A stretch of 58,826 bases of DNA from Mycolicibacter heraklionensis (GCA_001673575.1 LZME01000033.1:1-58826), one strand, 5' to 3'. Shown: positions 1 through 7,772, counted from the stretch's first letter. A program made the numbers and translations. The notes: a model not told the origin generated them from the sequence alone.

Positions 1-126
1 GTGGCGCAGTTGGGTCGCAACTTCGCGGTGATCTACGAGCAGGCCAACAGCCACGGTCAGAAGGTGCAGTCGGCCGGCAACAACATGGCCAACACCGACG
101 CTTCGGTCGGCTCCAGCTGGGCCTGA
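1..126 (+). CDS. WXG100 ESX protein, EsxN/Mtb9.9-like, C-terminal part only
   Basis: The frame is open from the first base and ends at TGA 124-126, giving 41 residues. The text includes [16 protein letters not shown] and ends in VGSSWA, the typical end of the EsxN/Mtb9.9 subfamily secreted by ESX-5. The N-terminal half with the WXG turn lies outside the window, so the GTG at base 1 is not taken as the start. In known loci the partner is an EsxM-like gene just upstream. A PPE remnant follows 88 bases downstream, which fits an ESX/PPE cluster. Confidence 0.85.
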   Translation: MAQLGRNFAVIYEQANSHGQKVQSAGNNMANTDASVGSSWA

Positions 127-214
127 CCGCCCCGGGCGCGCTGGGGCGCTCGCACCTCTTCACCCCAGCAACGCGGTAATCCACCGGACGGTCGACCGAC
201 CAAAGGTGACTGGC

Positions 215-646
215 ATGGATTTTGGAGCGTTACCGCCCGAAATCCACTCGGGCCGGATGTATTCCGGCCCGAGTGCCGGTCCCTTGCTGGCTGCTGCCGC
301 CGCCAACGACACCGCCTTCGGTGCGACGGTCCCGCCACCGGTGATCGCGGCGAACAGCAGCCTGTCGCTGTCGCTGATTGCGAGCAACATCCTGGGCCAG
401 AACACCCCGGCTATCGCCGCGACCGAGTTCGAATACGCCGAGATGTGGGCCCAGGATGCCGGGGCCATGTACGGCTACGCGGGCGCTTCGGCGCATGCCA
501 CCGCGCTGTCCCCGCTGCCCACTCCGCCGCAGACCACCAATCCGGCCGGTCTGGCCGCCCAGTCCGCGGCGGCCACCCAGGCGGCGGCCGGAGCCCAGAC
601 GCAGTCGGCGTTGTCGCAACTGCTCTCGAACCACGAGCCTGGTTGA
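215..646 (+). pseudogene. PPE family remnant with internal deletion
   Basis: From ATG 215 the product starts [10 protein letters not shown] and is about 143 residues long. It runs as a normal PPE protein for some 25 residues, then jumps in frame from the AAAAAND stretch to [13 protein letters not shown]. That skips roughly 65 residues found in the intact PPE downstream (1407-2609), including the turn with the W-x-G motif that packs against a PE partner. It rejoins the conserved [12 protein letters not shown] and [14 protein letters not shown] segments and ends soon after the PPE domain, with no C-terminal SVP region. It is probably not functional. A GTG at 206 is in frame, but ATG 215 gives the canonical N-terminus. 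Confidence 0.7.
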
Positions 647-746
647 CAGCTGTGCGACTTCTGGACGACTTCTGGCCGAAGACAACCGGTTTCGCATCCG
701 GCGCAGACCCGTGGGCGACAGCCCGTTCGCGGCTCGCCGCGTCCGA

Positions 747-778
747 TTGACCCTGCCAGCGCACTGGTGCACTATTGT
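747..778 (+). promoter_or_regulatory. Candidate promoter of the M-box transcript
   Basis: TTGACC (747-752) resembles a -35 box and TATTGT (773-778) fits the mycobacterial TANNNT -10 pattern. Transcription from it would begin a few bases before the first paired strand of the riboswitch. The 20-base spacing is long, so the -35 assignment is weak. Confidence 0.35.
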
Positions 779-782
779 TAAG

Positions 783-966
783 CAAGCACCTCGTTAGGTG
801 AGGCGTCTGCACGGATACAGGCCACTGACCCCGAACGTCGAAAGACGCCCCGGGTCAGGACAGCTCCTCCCGGATTAAGGGTTGAGCCCAAGTGGCTTCC
901 GGGTTTGCACATTTGTGCAGGCCAGGACACGCCGTGCAGTGCCGAAGCTCTGACGAGAGGGGTGCG
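783..966 (+). promoter_or_regulatory. M-box (ykoK) magnesium riboswitch aptamer
   Basis: The segment carries the ordered M-box core: CGTTAGGTGAGGC near 792-804, then ACGGATACAGGCCACTG, then GTCGAAAGACGCC near 837-849, then CGGATTAAGG, and finally CAGTGCCGAAGCTCTGACG near 936-954. The closing helix P1 can form between 787-794 (CACCTCGT) and 953-964 (ACGAG, then GGTG). M-box RNAs bind Mg2+ and switch off genes for Mg2+ uptake when the ion is plentiful. The genes downstream are a PPE and mgtC, which fits the Mg2+-responsive M-box ahead of the PE20/PPE31 operon known in M. tuberculosis. Confidence 0.9.
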
Positions 967-990
967 GATCTCGGTTGTCGCCGGGTAACT

Positions 991-1047
991 TCACCTCGTC
1001 GTGCACAAGTGCAGGCACCCGCGCGTGCCCAGGCCGAGAGGAGGTGA
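991..1047 (+). promoter_or_regulatory. Expression platform: anti-Shine-Dalgarno strand and perfect Shine-Dalgarno
   Basis: Bases 992-999 (CACCTCGT) are an exact copy of the 5' strand of riboswitch helix P1 (787-794), so they can compete for the 3' strand at 953-964. Bases 991-997 (TCACCTC) are also exactly complementary to 1041-1047 (GAGGTGA), part of a full nine-base ribosome binding site, AGGAGGTGA, at 1039-1047. The pairings are visible in the sequence. The inferred switch is: Mg2+ closes P1, frees 991-999 and hides the ribosome site; low Mg2+ exposes it. Confidence 0.6.
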
Positions 1048-1055
1048 GAGCGACA

Positions 1056-1130
1056 TTGAGTCCGAGTGATAGTTCCTATCCGAGATCGATGTTCGTCTCC
1101 TTCGATCTCGGTACTGCTTTCACCATCTGA
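1056..1130 (+). CDS. Putative riboswitch-controlled leader peptide, 24 codons
   Basis: TTG 1056 lies 8 bases after the perfect ribosome binding site AGGAGGTGA (1039-1047) and opens a frame of 24 codons ending at TGA 1128-1130. The peptide begins LSPSDSSYPRSMFVSF. It has no family resemblance that I recognise and is not a PE protein. A ten-base-pair hairpin (1080-1111) lies wholly inside it, so ribosome progress would melt that hairpin. This recalls leader-peptide control of Mg2+ genes such as mgtL of enteric bacteria, but the mechanism here is inferred. An alternative is that the ribosome site belonged to a lost PE gene. Confidence 0.35.
   Translation: MSPSDSSYPRSMFVSFDLGTAFTI
1080..1111 (+). 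other. Perfect 10-bp hairpin in the PPE-mgtC leader
   Basis: CCGAGATCGA (1080-1089) and TCGATCTCGG (1102-1111) are exact reverse complements around a 12-base loop. No U-tract follows, so it is not a classical intrinsic terminator. It could be a pause or attenuation element within the leader. Confidence 0.5.
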
Positions 1131-1406
1131 TTCGCACCGGCGCTGAACTCGTCGACTGGCGTACCCTCCCGTAGCGGAAGGCGCCAGGCTTCGTCATGCC
1201 CTGAAATCGATTGGTAGCTCGGTTATTTCGTCGAGCCTGCCGATCGACGTGGCATGAGCTGCTCCGGCATGTCGCCATGACCGCTGTCCCGATTTCTCCT
1301 GCCGTCCGGATTACGGCTGCAACACATATCGGGCACCGACCCTGCCTGCACAGCACCCCAAGACCAGCCATTTGTGGCCGAAAAACCATCAAAAAGGAGC
1401 AATACC
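1131..1406 (+). other. Leader region without a recognisable gene
   Basis: This stretch between the putative leader peptide and the PPE start holds no frame resembling a PE protein or any other family I recognise. The only clear signal is the ribosome binding site AAGGAG at 1394-1399, 7 bases before ATG 1407. Confidence 0.5.
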
Positions 1407-2609
1407 ATGGACTTCGGAGCATTTCCGCCGGAAATCAACTCAGCACGTATCTACACCGGCCCCGGTTCGGGACCGATGATGGCCGCCGCGGCGGCCTGGG
1501 ACAAGATGGCCGCCGAACTCAGCTCGGCCGAAGCCGCCTACCAAGCTGTCATCAACGGACTCGTCGGCGAAGGCTGGATGGGGCCGGCGTCCAACGCGAT
1601 GGCCGCCGCGGCCGCACCCTACGCAGCATGGATGGGTGCCACCGCCGCCCAGGCGGAGCAGGCCGCCATGCAGGCCAAGGCGGCGGCCGCGGCATTCGAC
1701 GCGGCATACGCGATGACGGTCGCCCCGCCGCTGGTCGTCGCCAACCGGTCCCAGCTCGCGGCGCTCGTGGCGACCAACCTCCTCGGCCAGAATGCTGCCG
1801 CGATTGCGGCCACCGAGGCGCAGTACGGCCAGATGTGGGCCCAGGACGCCGCTGCCATGTACGGCTACGCGGCGTCGTCCGCGGCAGCCACCAAGGTCAC
1901 GCCGTTCACCTCTCCGCATGAGGTCGCCGATCCTTCGGCGCAGGGCGCGCAGCAGGGCGCCGTCAGCCAGGCTGCCGGGACGGCCGCCACTTCGAATGCG
2001 CAATCCGCAGTGTCCCAGGCGCTTACGAACACACCGAACACTCTGCAGAGTCTTGCTTCGCCGCTGCAGGGAGCGGCTGAGGCCGGCGGCGGCGTCGTCG
2101 AACCGCCGATCAGCACCGGCGACCTGGCGAACGGGGTGACCAACCTGATGAGCAGCTCGTTCAGCCCGATGGGCGCGGCGGCGATCTCCAGCTTCGCTGC
2201 CGACATGGCGGTGGTGCGTGGTGCTGCCATCGCCGCCGGCGACCCGCTGGGTTTGGGTGCCATCGACCCGTTCACGCCGATGCTCGGCGGGCTGGGCGCT
2301 GGATTGGGCAACGGAACGCACGGCTTGGGTGGTCTGGGTACCGCCTCAGCCAGCATGGGGCACGCCGCGTCGGTCGGGGCGTTGTCGGTACCGCAGTCGT
2401 GGGCTGCCGCCGTTCCGGCCACCGCGGCTCCGGGCACCTCGGTCGCGGCCACCGGCTGGACGGTCGCCGCGCACGCACCGGAGGCCGGCGCGGCCGGCAT
2501 GCCCGGGGTGCCGCTGGCGGGCGCCGGTCAGGGCCGCAACTACGGTTTCGCCGCCCCGCGGTACGGCTTCAAGCCCACCGTGATGGCTCGGCCGGTCGTC
2601 GCCGGCTAG
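1407..2609 (+). CDS. PPE family protein, SVP subgroup
   Basis: 400 residues from ATG 1407, chosen because AAGGAG (1394-1399) precedes it and it gives the canonical MDFGAFPPEIN start. The PPE domain covers about residues 1-170, with EGWMGPASNAM at the W-x-G turn, LGQNAAAIAATEAQY and MWAQDAAAMYGYA. The C-terminal half is Gly/Ala-rich and carries GALSVPQSWAAA, the GxxSVPxxW motif of the SVP subgroup, and ends in PRYGFKPTVMARPVV. Such proteins are secreted by ESX-5, normally paired with a PE protein, and sit in the outer membrane; some have been linked to nutrient uptake. No PE gene is adjacent. Its place after the M-box and 21 bases before mgtC suggests a role in Mg2+ starvation. Confidence 0.9.
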   Translation: MDFGAFPPEINSARIYTGPGSGPMMAAAAAWDKMAAELSSAEAAYQAVINGLVGEGWMGPASNAMAAAAAPYAAWMGATAAQAEQAAMQAKAAAAAFDAAYAMTVAPPLVVANRSQLAALVATNLLGQNAAAIAATEAQYGQMWAQDAAAMYGYAASSAAATKVTPFTSPHEVADPSAQGAQQGAVSQAAGTAATSNAQSAVSQALTNTPNTLQSLASPLQGAAEAGGGVVEPPISTGDLANGVTNLMSSSFSPMGAAAISSFAADMAVVRGAAIAAGDPLGLGAIDPFTPMLGGLGAGLGNGTHGLGGLGTASASMGHAASVGALSVPQSWAAAVPATAAPGTSVAATGWTVAAHAPEAGAAGMPGVPLAGAGQGRNYGFAAPRYGFKPTVMARPVVAG

Positions 2610-2630
2610 GCATGTGTCATCGTTGAAGTC

Positions 2631-3341
2631 ATGCAGACGCTGAGCGTCGCCGAGTTCACGTTGCGACTGGCTGTCGGGCTGGGCTGCGGTGCACTGATCG
2701 GGCTGGAAAGACAGTGGCGTGCGCGCATGGCGGGACTGCGGACCAACGCGCTCGTCGCCGCCGGTGCCACGCTGTTCGTGCTGTACGCCGTCGCCGTGGA
2801 ACCCAACTCCACCCGCGTCGCGTCGTACGTGGTGTCGGGGGTGGGCTTCCTCGGCGGTGGAGTGATTCTGCGTGAGGGGTTCAACGTCCGCGGTCTCAAC
2901 ACCGCGGCCACCCTGTGGTGCTCAGCGGCCGTGGGCGTGCTGGCGGCGGCCGGCGACCTGGCGTTCGCACTGATCGGGACGGGCGCGATCGTCGCCACTC
3001 ATCTACTGCTGCGGCCGCTGGGGCGGCTCATCGACCGTGATCAGCACGTGGAGGAGGACGAACCGCAGTCGCCGTATGAGGTGCAGGTGATCTGCCGGCC
3101 GAAGTCCGAGAGATACCTACGCGCCCAGATCGTGCAGCACACCGCCAGCAACGACCTGATACTGCGGGGGATTCACACCGTTCGCGCCGGCGAGGACAAC
3201 ATCGCGCTCACCGCGTCGATGCTGTCGGACAGTCGGGCGCCGGACCGGCTTGAGCGACTGGTGGGCGAGTTGTCGCTGCAGCCAGGCGTCTACGCGGTCC
3301 AGTGGCACGCCGAGGATCAGTCGACACTGTCCTCGGACTGA
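2631..3341 (+). CDS. mgtC: MgtC family protein
   Basis: 236 residues. The N-terminal half has several membrane segments with the family signatures GLERQ (24-28) and SGVGFLGGGVIL (69-80). The C-terminal part from about residue 145 is soluble and resembles the ACT-like domain of mycobacterial MgtC. MgtC supports growth at low Mg2+ and survival in macrophages by acting on membrane proteins rather than by transporting Mg2+ itself. Length matches Rv1811. It lies 21 bases after the PPE gene on the same strand, so it is probably in the same M-box-controlled transcript. Confidence 0.92.
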   Translation: MQTLSVAEFTLRLAVGLGCGALIGLERQWRARMAGLRTNALVAAGATLFVLYAVAVEPNSTRVASYVVSGVGFLGGGVILREGFNVRGLNTAATLWCSAAVGVLAAAGDLAFALIGTGAIVATHLLLRPLGRLIDRDQHVEEDEPQSPYEVQVICRPKSERYLRAQIVQHTASNDLILRGIHTVRAGEDNIALTASMLSDSRAPDRLERLVGELSLQPGVYAVQWHAEDQSTLSSD

Positions 3342-3347
3342 TCGGCC

Positions 3348-3353
3348 TAGGCT
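3348..3353 (+). promoter_or_regulatory. Candidate -10 (TAGGCT) for the desaturase-like gene
   Basis: TAGGCT fits TANNNT and lies 22 bases before GTG 3376, leaving a short leader that contains the ribosome site GGAGGTAGGAG. No convincing -35 was found. Confidence 0.4.
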
Positions 3354-3375
3354 GATGTTTCGGAGGTAGGAGACG

Positions 3376-4299
3376 GTGGATGCGATCGCGGGTGTGTGGT
3401 CGGCGTTGCCCGGGCCGATGCGCGACCCGGTTATCTTCGCCGTGCCTTTTTTCCTACTGCTGCTGAGCCTGGAATGGTTCGCCGCACGCAGACTCCAACA
3501 GTTGGAATCAGAGCGCGCGCCCGTCGGTGCGTATCGCACCGAGGATGCCTGGGCGAGCATCTCGATGGGCCTGGTGTCCATGGCCACCACAGCCGCGTGG
3601 AAGTTCATCGCGCTGCTCGGCTACGCGGCGATCTACACCTATGTGGCGCCGTGGCATCTGTCGCCCACGCGCTGGTACACCTGGGTGATCGCACTCGTCG
3701 GTGTGGACCTGCTCTATTACACCTACCACCGCATCGCGCATCGGATCCGGTTGATCTGGGCGACTCACCAGGCGCACCACTCCAGCCGCTACTTCAACTT
3801 CGCCACCGCGCTGCGCCAGAAGTGGAACAACAGCGGCGAGATCGTGATGTGGATTCCTTTGCCGCTGTTGGGTGTTCCGCCGTGGATGGTGTTCGCCAGC
3901 TTCTCGGTGAGCCTCGTCTACCAGTTCTGGGTGCACACCGAACGGATCGACAAGCTGCCTCGGGCAGTCGAGTTCATCTTCAACACACCGTCGCATCACC
4001 GGGTGCACCACGGCATGGACCCGGAGTACCTGGACCGCAACTACGGCGGGATCCTCATCATCTGGGACCGGATGTTCGGCAGCTTCGCGCCGGAGCGGTT
4101 TCGCCCGCATTACGGACTGACCAAACCGGTCGACACCTTCAACATCGTGACCCTGCAGTTCCACGAGTACGCCTCGATCATCGCCGATGTGCGGAGCGCG
4201 ACTCGGTGGCGTGACCGGTTGGGTTACATCTTCGGGCCGCCCGGCTGGCAACCCGTCGCGCCGGCAGTGGCCGTCGCCCAGCAGCCGAGATTGCCCTGA
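3376..4299 (+). CDS. Sterol desaturase / fatty acid hydroxylase superfamily protein (Rv1814-like)
   Basis: 307 residues from GTG 3376 with a strong ribosome site just upstream. It is an integral membrane protein with hydrophobic segments near residues 18-35, 60-90 and 100-116. It has the histidine clusters that bind the di-iron centre of this superfamily: HRIAH (118-122), HQAHH (131-135) and HHRVHH (207-212). Family members hydroxylate or desaturate sterols or fatty acids using oxygen. M. tuberculosis annotates the relative as Erg3, although no full sterol pathway is known there, so the substrate is uncertain. Confidence 0.85.
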   Translation: MDAIAGVWSALPGPMRDPVIFAVPFFLLLLSLEWFAARRLQQLESERAPVGAYRTEDAWASISMGLVSMATTAAWKFIALLGYAAIYTYVAPWHLSPTRWYTWVIALVGVDLLYYTYHRIAHRIRLIWATHQAHHSSRYFNFATALRQKWNNSGEIVMWIPLPLLGVPPWMVFASFSVSLVYQFWVHTERIDKLPRAVEFIFNTPSHHRVHHGMDPEYLDRNYGGILIIWDRMFGSFAPERFRPHYGLTKPVDTFNIVTLQFHEYASIIADVRSATRWRDRLGYIFGPPGWQPVAPAVAVAQQPRLP

Positions 4300-4331
4300 C
4301 GTAATGCGGGGCACACCGGCGGGTGTTCGCC

Positions 4332-4337
4332 TAGGCT
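4332..4337 (+). promoter_or_regulatory. Candidate -10 (TAGGCT) for the lectin gene
   Basis: TAGGCT fits TANNNT and would give a leader of about 65 bases before GTG 4408. No clear -35 was seen. Confidence 0.35.
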
Positions 4338-4407
4338 GACTAACGTCGCATCCGAGCGACAACGCCCGGCGAATCAAGTCGCGGCGTGCCGATGAGAAGG
4401 GGACAAC

Positions 4408-4977
4408 GTGGCACAGAGCTTGGGAGACACCCTCACTGCAGGTAAGAAGCTCGTCAAAGGCGAGTCGCTGACCTCCAACAACGGGGCTTACACCCTGACG
4501 CTGCAGGAGGACGGCAACCTGGTTTTGGCGGCGCGGGGCAAAGCTATCTGGGCGTCGGGCACCAACGGCAACGACGTGGTGCGCGCCGAGGTGCAGGCGG
4601 ACGGAAACTTCGTGCTGTACACCGCCGACAAGCCGATTTGGCACACCGACACCAAGGGCAAGAAGGACGTCAAGCTGGTTCTGCAGGACGACCGCAACCT
4701 GGTGCTCTACGCCGCCGACGGCGCGGCCTGGTCCACTAAGACCGAGACCGACGCTCCGCCGCCGGAGGAGCCCAAGGCCGAAGAGGCTCCGGCTCCGGCT
4801 CCGGTGGAGGAGGCCGCACCCGCGGCACGCACCTACACCGTGGTCGCTGGCGACACCCTGTTCGCCATCGCCGAGCGGTTCTACGGTGACGGCAACAAGT
4901 ACCCGCAGATCGCGGAGGCCAGCGGTATCGCCAACCCTGACCTGATCCACCCCGGTCAGGAGCTGACGATCCCCTGA
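4408..4977 (+). CDS. Bulb-type (monocot mannose-binding) lectin with C-terminal LysM domain
   Basis: 189 residues. Residues 1-112 form a B-lectin domain with three sugar-site repeats: [18 protein letters not shown] and QDDRNLVLY. Only the last two have the full Q-x-D-x-N-x-V-x-Y pattern. A Pro/Glu/Ala-rich linker (about 115-137) leads to a LysM domain ([19 protein letters not shown] to the end), which usually binds peptidoglycan. No signal peptide is visible, although both domains suit an envelope location. A mannose-binding lectin of this type is known from M. smegmatis. It probably binds mannosylated envelope glycans. Confidence 0.88.
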   Translation: MAQSLGDTLTAGKKLVKGESLTSNNGAYTLTLQEDGNLVLAARGKAIWASGTNGNDVVRAEVQADGNFVLYTADKPIWHTDTKGKKDVKLVLQDDRNLVLYAADGAAWSTKTETDAPPPEEPKAEEAPAPAPVEEAAPAARTYTVVAGDTLFAIAERFYGDGNKYPQIAEASGIANPDLIHPGQELTIP

Positions 4978-4995
4978 TCGCCGAGCAACGCCGCT

Positions 4996-5030
4996 GCGGC
5001 GGCCCGGATCCCTTGGGGCCGGGCCGCCGC
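4996..5030 (+). terminator. GC-rich hairpin terminator after the lectin gene
   Basis: GCGGCGGCCCGG (4996-5007) and CCGGGCCGCCGC (5019-5030) are perfect 12-base inverted repeats with an 11-base loop, starting 18 bases after the stop codon. There is no U-tract, as is common for mycobacterial terminators. Confidence 0.65.
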
Positions 5031-5093
5031 GCTGCGCCATGGTGGCTTGGTCCGGCCGGACCGAAACCGGCCCTCAACGATAGGAGTCGACGG

Positions 5094-5768
5094 TTGCGCA
5101 GGCTCGTTGCGCGGGTGCTGGCGGTGCTGCTGGGAATCGGTGCGACAGTTACTGGGCCGACGGTCTTTCCGGCCCGAGCCGATCGAGTGCTGGTGTTCCC
5201 GGGGATGGAGATTCGCCAGGACACCCATGTCTGCACTCTCGGCTACGTCGACCCGGTGATGCGGATTGCCTTCACCGCCGGCCATTGCCGGGGGAGCGGT
5301 ACCGTCACCGACCGCGGCGGGGCCGTCATCGGCAGGTTGGCGACGTTTCGCGACAACACTCCTAATGGTTCGACCGTCAACACCGACCAGGTGATCGCCG
5401 ACTACGAGTCGATCGTGCTGGCCGATGATGTCGACGCCAACGATGTCCTACCGGGAGGTCTGCAGCTGCAGGCCGGCCCGGACATCGAGCTGAAACCCGG
5501 TGATCCGGTCTGCCACTTCGGCATCGTCACCGGCGAAACCTGCGGCACCGTCGAACGGGTCAACAACGGGTGGTTCACCATGACACGCAGCGTTCGCAGT
5601 CAACAGGGTGACTCCGGCGGCCCGGTGTATGCGCCGGGTGGCTCTGGCCCGGCCCGGATCGTCGGGCTGTTCAACAGTGTCTGGGGCGAATTCCCCGCCG
5701 CGGTTTCGTGGCCGGCGATCTCCCAGCAGGTTCGCGAAGACGTCGGCGTTCCGTCCCCGCTGTCGTGA
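5094..5768 (+). CDS. Secreted trypsin-like serine protease (Rv1815-like)
   Basis: 224 residues if started at TTG 5094, chosen because TAGGAG lies 7 bases before it and it yields a clean signal peptide of [16 protein letters not shown] type, cleaved after ARA at about residue 29. An upstream in-frame ATG at 5013 lies inside the preceding terminator hairpin. The chymotrypsin-fold triad is visible: His in FTAGHC, a candidate Asp in IADYESI, and Ser in QGDSGGP. Cysteines in HVCTLGY and CHFGI could form disulphides. It is presumably exported; the substrate is unknown. Confidence 0.78.
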   Translation: MRRLVARVLAVLLGIGATVTGPTVFPARADRVLVFPGMEIRQDTHVCTLGYVDPVMRIAFTAGHCRGSGTVTDRGGAVIGRLATFRDNTPNGSTVNTDQVIADYESIVLADDVDANDVLPGGLQLQAGPDIELKPGDPVCHFGIVTGETCGTVERVNNGWFTMTRSVRSQQGDSGGPVYAPGGSGPARIVGLFNSVWGEFPAAVSWPAISQQVREDVGVPSPLS

Positions 5769-6265
5769 CCCCGCCGCCTCGCCCACCCATCCAGATCGCC
5801 TGGGTCACAGGCGATCTCGATGCCACCGAGTCCGCGCTGACTGCATTGCTCGGCGTGCGCAAATGGATCCGTATGGCCGGGGTGCACTTTGCGCCGGACA
5901 CGTGCAGCTACCTGGGCGAGCCGGCTGATTTCGTCGCCGACATCGCGCTGAGCTACGTCGGTGACATGCAGTTGGAGCTGATCGCACCGGTGCGCGGGCG
6001 CAGCCTCTACGACGACTTCCTGCGTGACCACGGGCCGGGCCTGCACCATGTCTGCATCGAGGCCGAGGACCCCGAAAACTTCGACGTTATGCTGAACGAC
6101 ACCGCCGAGCAGGGCGCCCAGGTGGTTGCCCGGGGCGTGATGCCCGGCGGCATGCAATTCGCGTACGTCTCAGCTCCGGAAGCTGGCATCCCCTACCTGG
6201 AGATCGCCTACATCCCAGCCGAGATCCGAGCGGTCTTCGACTACATCAAACAGGAGCAGCGGTAA
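5765..6265 (+). CDS. VOC/glyoxalase superfamily protein
   Basis: 166 residues from GTG 5765, which overlaps the stop of the protease gene (GTGA) and implies translational coupling. The sequence has the vicinal-oxygen-chelate pattern: [16 protein letters not shown], then [21 protein letters not shown] and IPYLEIAYI. The His and Glu positions could bind a metal. It looks closest to methylmalonyl-CoA epimerase-like and Glyoxalase_4 proteins. The flavoprotein gene 52 bases downstream may share its pathway, perhaps in steroid or acyl-CoA breakdown, but that is only context. Confidence 0.75.
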   Translation: MTPPPRPPIQIAWVTGDLDATESALTALLGVRKWIRMAGVHFAPDTCSYLGEPADFVADIALSYVGDMQLELIAPVRGRSLYDDFLRDHGPGLHHVCIEAEDPENFDVMLNDTAEQGAQVVARGVMPGGMQFAYVSAPEAGIPYLEIAYIPAEIRAVFDYIKQEQR

Positions 6266-6317
6266 CCACCGCATCGGCGCCGATGACCAGCGCCGGCGAA
6301 AAAGAGGAGTGGCGGCA

Positions 6318-7769
6318 ATGAGCACCCAGATCCCGGACACCACCAGTGCCGAAGCGGTTTCGGAGTGGTCCGACGAGTTCGACGTCGTGGTGATCGGCTT
6401 CGGCATCGGTGGCGGCTGCGCGGCCGTCACTGCGGCGGCAGCCGGGGCCCGGGTCCTGGTGCTGGAGCGCGCCGCCGAGGCGGGCGGCACCACCGCCATG
6501 GCGGGCGGCCACTTCTATCTCGGCGGCGGCACCGCGGTCCAGGAGGCGACCGGGCATGCCGACACCGCGGACGAGATGTACAAGTACCTCGTCGCGGTGT
6601 CGCGCGAACCCGAGCACGACAAGATCCGGGCCTACTGCGACGGCAGCGTCGAGCACTTCAACTGGCTGGAGGATCTCGGTATTGCTTTCGAGCGCAGTTA
6701 CTACCCGGAGAAGGCGGTGATCCAGCCCAACACCGAGGGGCTGATGTTCACCGGCAACGAGAAGGTGTGGCCGTTCCTGAACGAGGCCGTTCCGGCGCCG
6801 CGCGGGCACAAGGTTCCGGTGCCCGGTGACACCCAGGGCGCCAAGATGGCAATCGACCTGCTCCTCAAGCGGGCCGACAACCTCGGGGTGACGATCCGCT
6901 ACGAAACCGGAGCTACCGGGCTGGTCACCGACGCCTCCGGCGCCGTCGTGGGTGTCTCGTGGAAGCACTTCACCGAAAGCGGTGTGATCAAAGCGAAGTC
7001 GGTGGTGATCGCCGCCGGTGGCTTCGTGATGAACCCGGAGATGGTCGCCCAGTACACGCCGAAGCTGGCCGAGAAGCCGTTCGTGCTGGGCAACACCTAC
7101 GACGACGGGCTGGGCATCCGGATGGGGATGTCGGTAGGCGGCGCCACCAAGCACATGGACCAGATATTCATCACCGCGCCGGTCTACCCGCCCTCGATCC
7201 TGCTGACCGGCATCATCGTCAACAAGGAGGGCAAGCGCTTTGTCGCCGAGGACTCCTACCACTCACGCACGTCGGGATTTGTCATGGACCAGCCCGACAG
7301 CGCGGCCTTCCTGATCGTCGACGAGGCCCACATGCGCAAGCCGCAGGTGCCCTTGGTCCCGCTGATCGACGGATGGGAGACCGTGCCGGAAATGGAAGCC
7401 GCACTGGGTATTCCGGAAGGAAACCTGGTGGCGACCCTAGACCGCTACAACACGTATGCGGCGCAGGGCGAGGACCCGGACTTCCACAAGCAGCCGCCGT
7501 TTCTGGCTCCGCAGGACAACGGCCCGTGGGGCGCGTTCGACCTGTCGCTGGGCAAGGCGGTCTACGCCGGCTTCACCATCGGCGGGTTGGCGACGTCGGT
7601 GGACGGCGAAGTGTTGCGCGGTGACGGCCAGCCGATACCGGGCCTGTACGCCGCCGGGGCGTGTGCGGCCAACATCGCCCAGGACGGCAAGGGATACGCC
7701 AGCGGGACCCAGTTGGGTGAGGGCTCGTTCTTCGGCCGACGCGCCGGGGCGCACGCGGCAACTCGTTAG
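6318..7769 (+). CDS. FAD-dependent oxidoreductase, fumarate reductase / ketosteroid dehydrogenase-like (Rv1817-like)
   Basis: 483 residues from ATG 6318, preceded by AGAGGAG at a normal distance; a GTG at 6309 is too close to that site. The N-terminus has a Rossmann FAD motif (VVIGFGIGGGCAA) and GGTTAMAGGHFYLGGG. The C-terminus has GLYAAGACAANIAQDGKGY, typical of FAD_binding_2 proteins. The family includes fumarate reductase flavoproteins and 3-ketosteroid dehydrogenases; the substrate cannot be set from sequence. It ends 3 bases before the end of bacA on the opposite strand. Confidence 0.82.
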   Translation: MSTQIPDTTSAEAVSEWSDEFDVVVIGFGIGGGCAAVTAAAAGARVLVLERAAEAGGTTAMAGGHFYLGGGTAVQEATGHADTADEMYKYLVAVSREPEHDKIRAYCDGSVEHFNWLEDLGIAFERSYYPEKAVIQPNTEGLMFTGNEKVWPFLNEAVPAPRGHKVPVPGDTQGAKMAIDLLLKRADNLGVTIRYETGATGLVTDASGAVVGVSWKHFTESGVIKAKSVVIAAGGFVMNPEMVAQYTPKLAEKPFVLGNTYDDGLGIRMGMSVGGATKHMDQIFITAPVYPPSILLTGIIVNKEGKRFVAEDSYHSRTSGFVMDQPDSAAFLIVDEAHMRKPQVPLVPLIDGWETVPEMEAALGIPEGNLVATLDRYNTYAAQGEDPDFHKQPPFLAPQDNGPWGAFDLSLGKAVYAGFTIGGLATSVDGEVLRGDGQPIPGLYAAGACAANIAQDGKGYASGTQLGEGSFFGRRAGAHAATR

Positions 7770-7772
7770 CGG

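Noticed and set aside
1080..1111. Intrinsic terminator after the M-box
   Set aside because: The stem is perfect, but only a few scattered T residues follow, and the genes beyond are the expected targets; reported as a leader hairpin instead.
5013..5093. ATG 5013 as the start of the protease gene
   Set aside because: It lies inside the terminator hairpin and would bury the signal peptide; TTG 5094 has a ribosome site and gives a clean leader.
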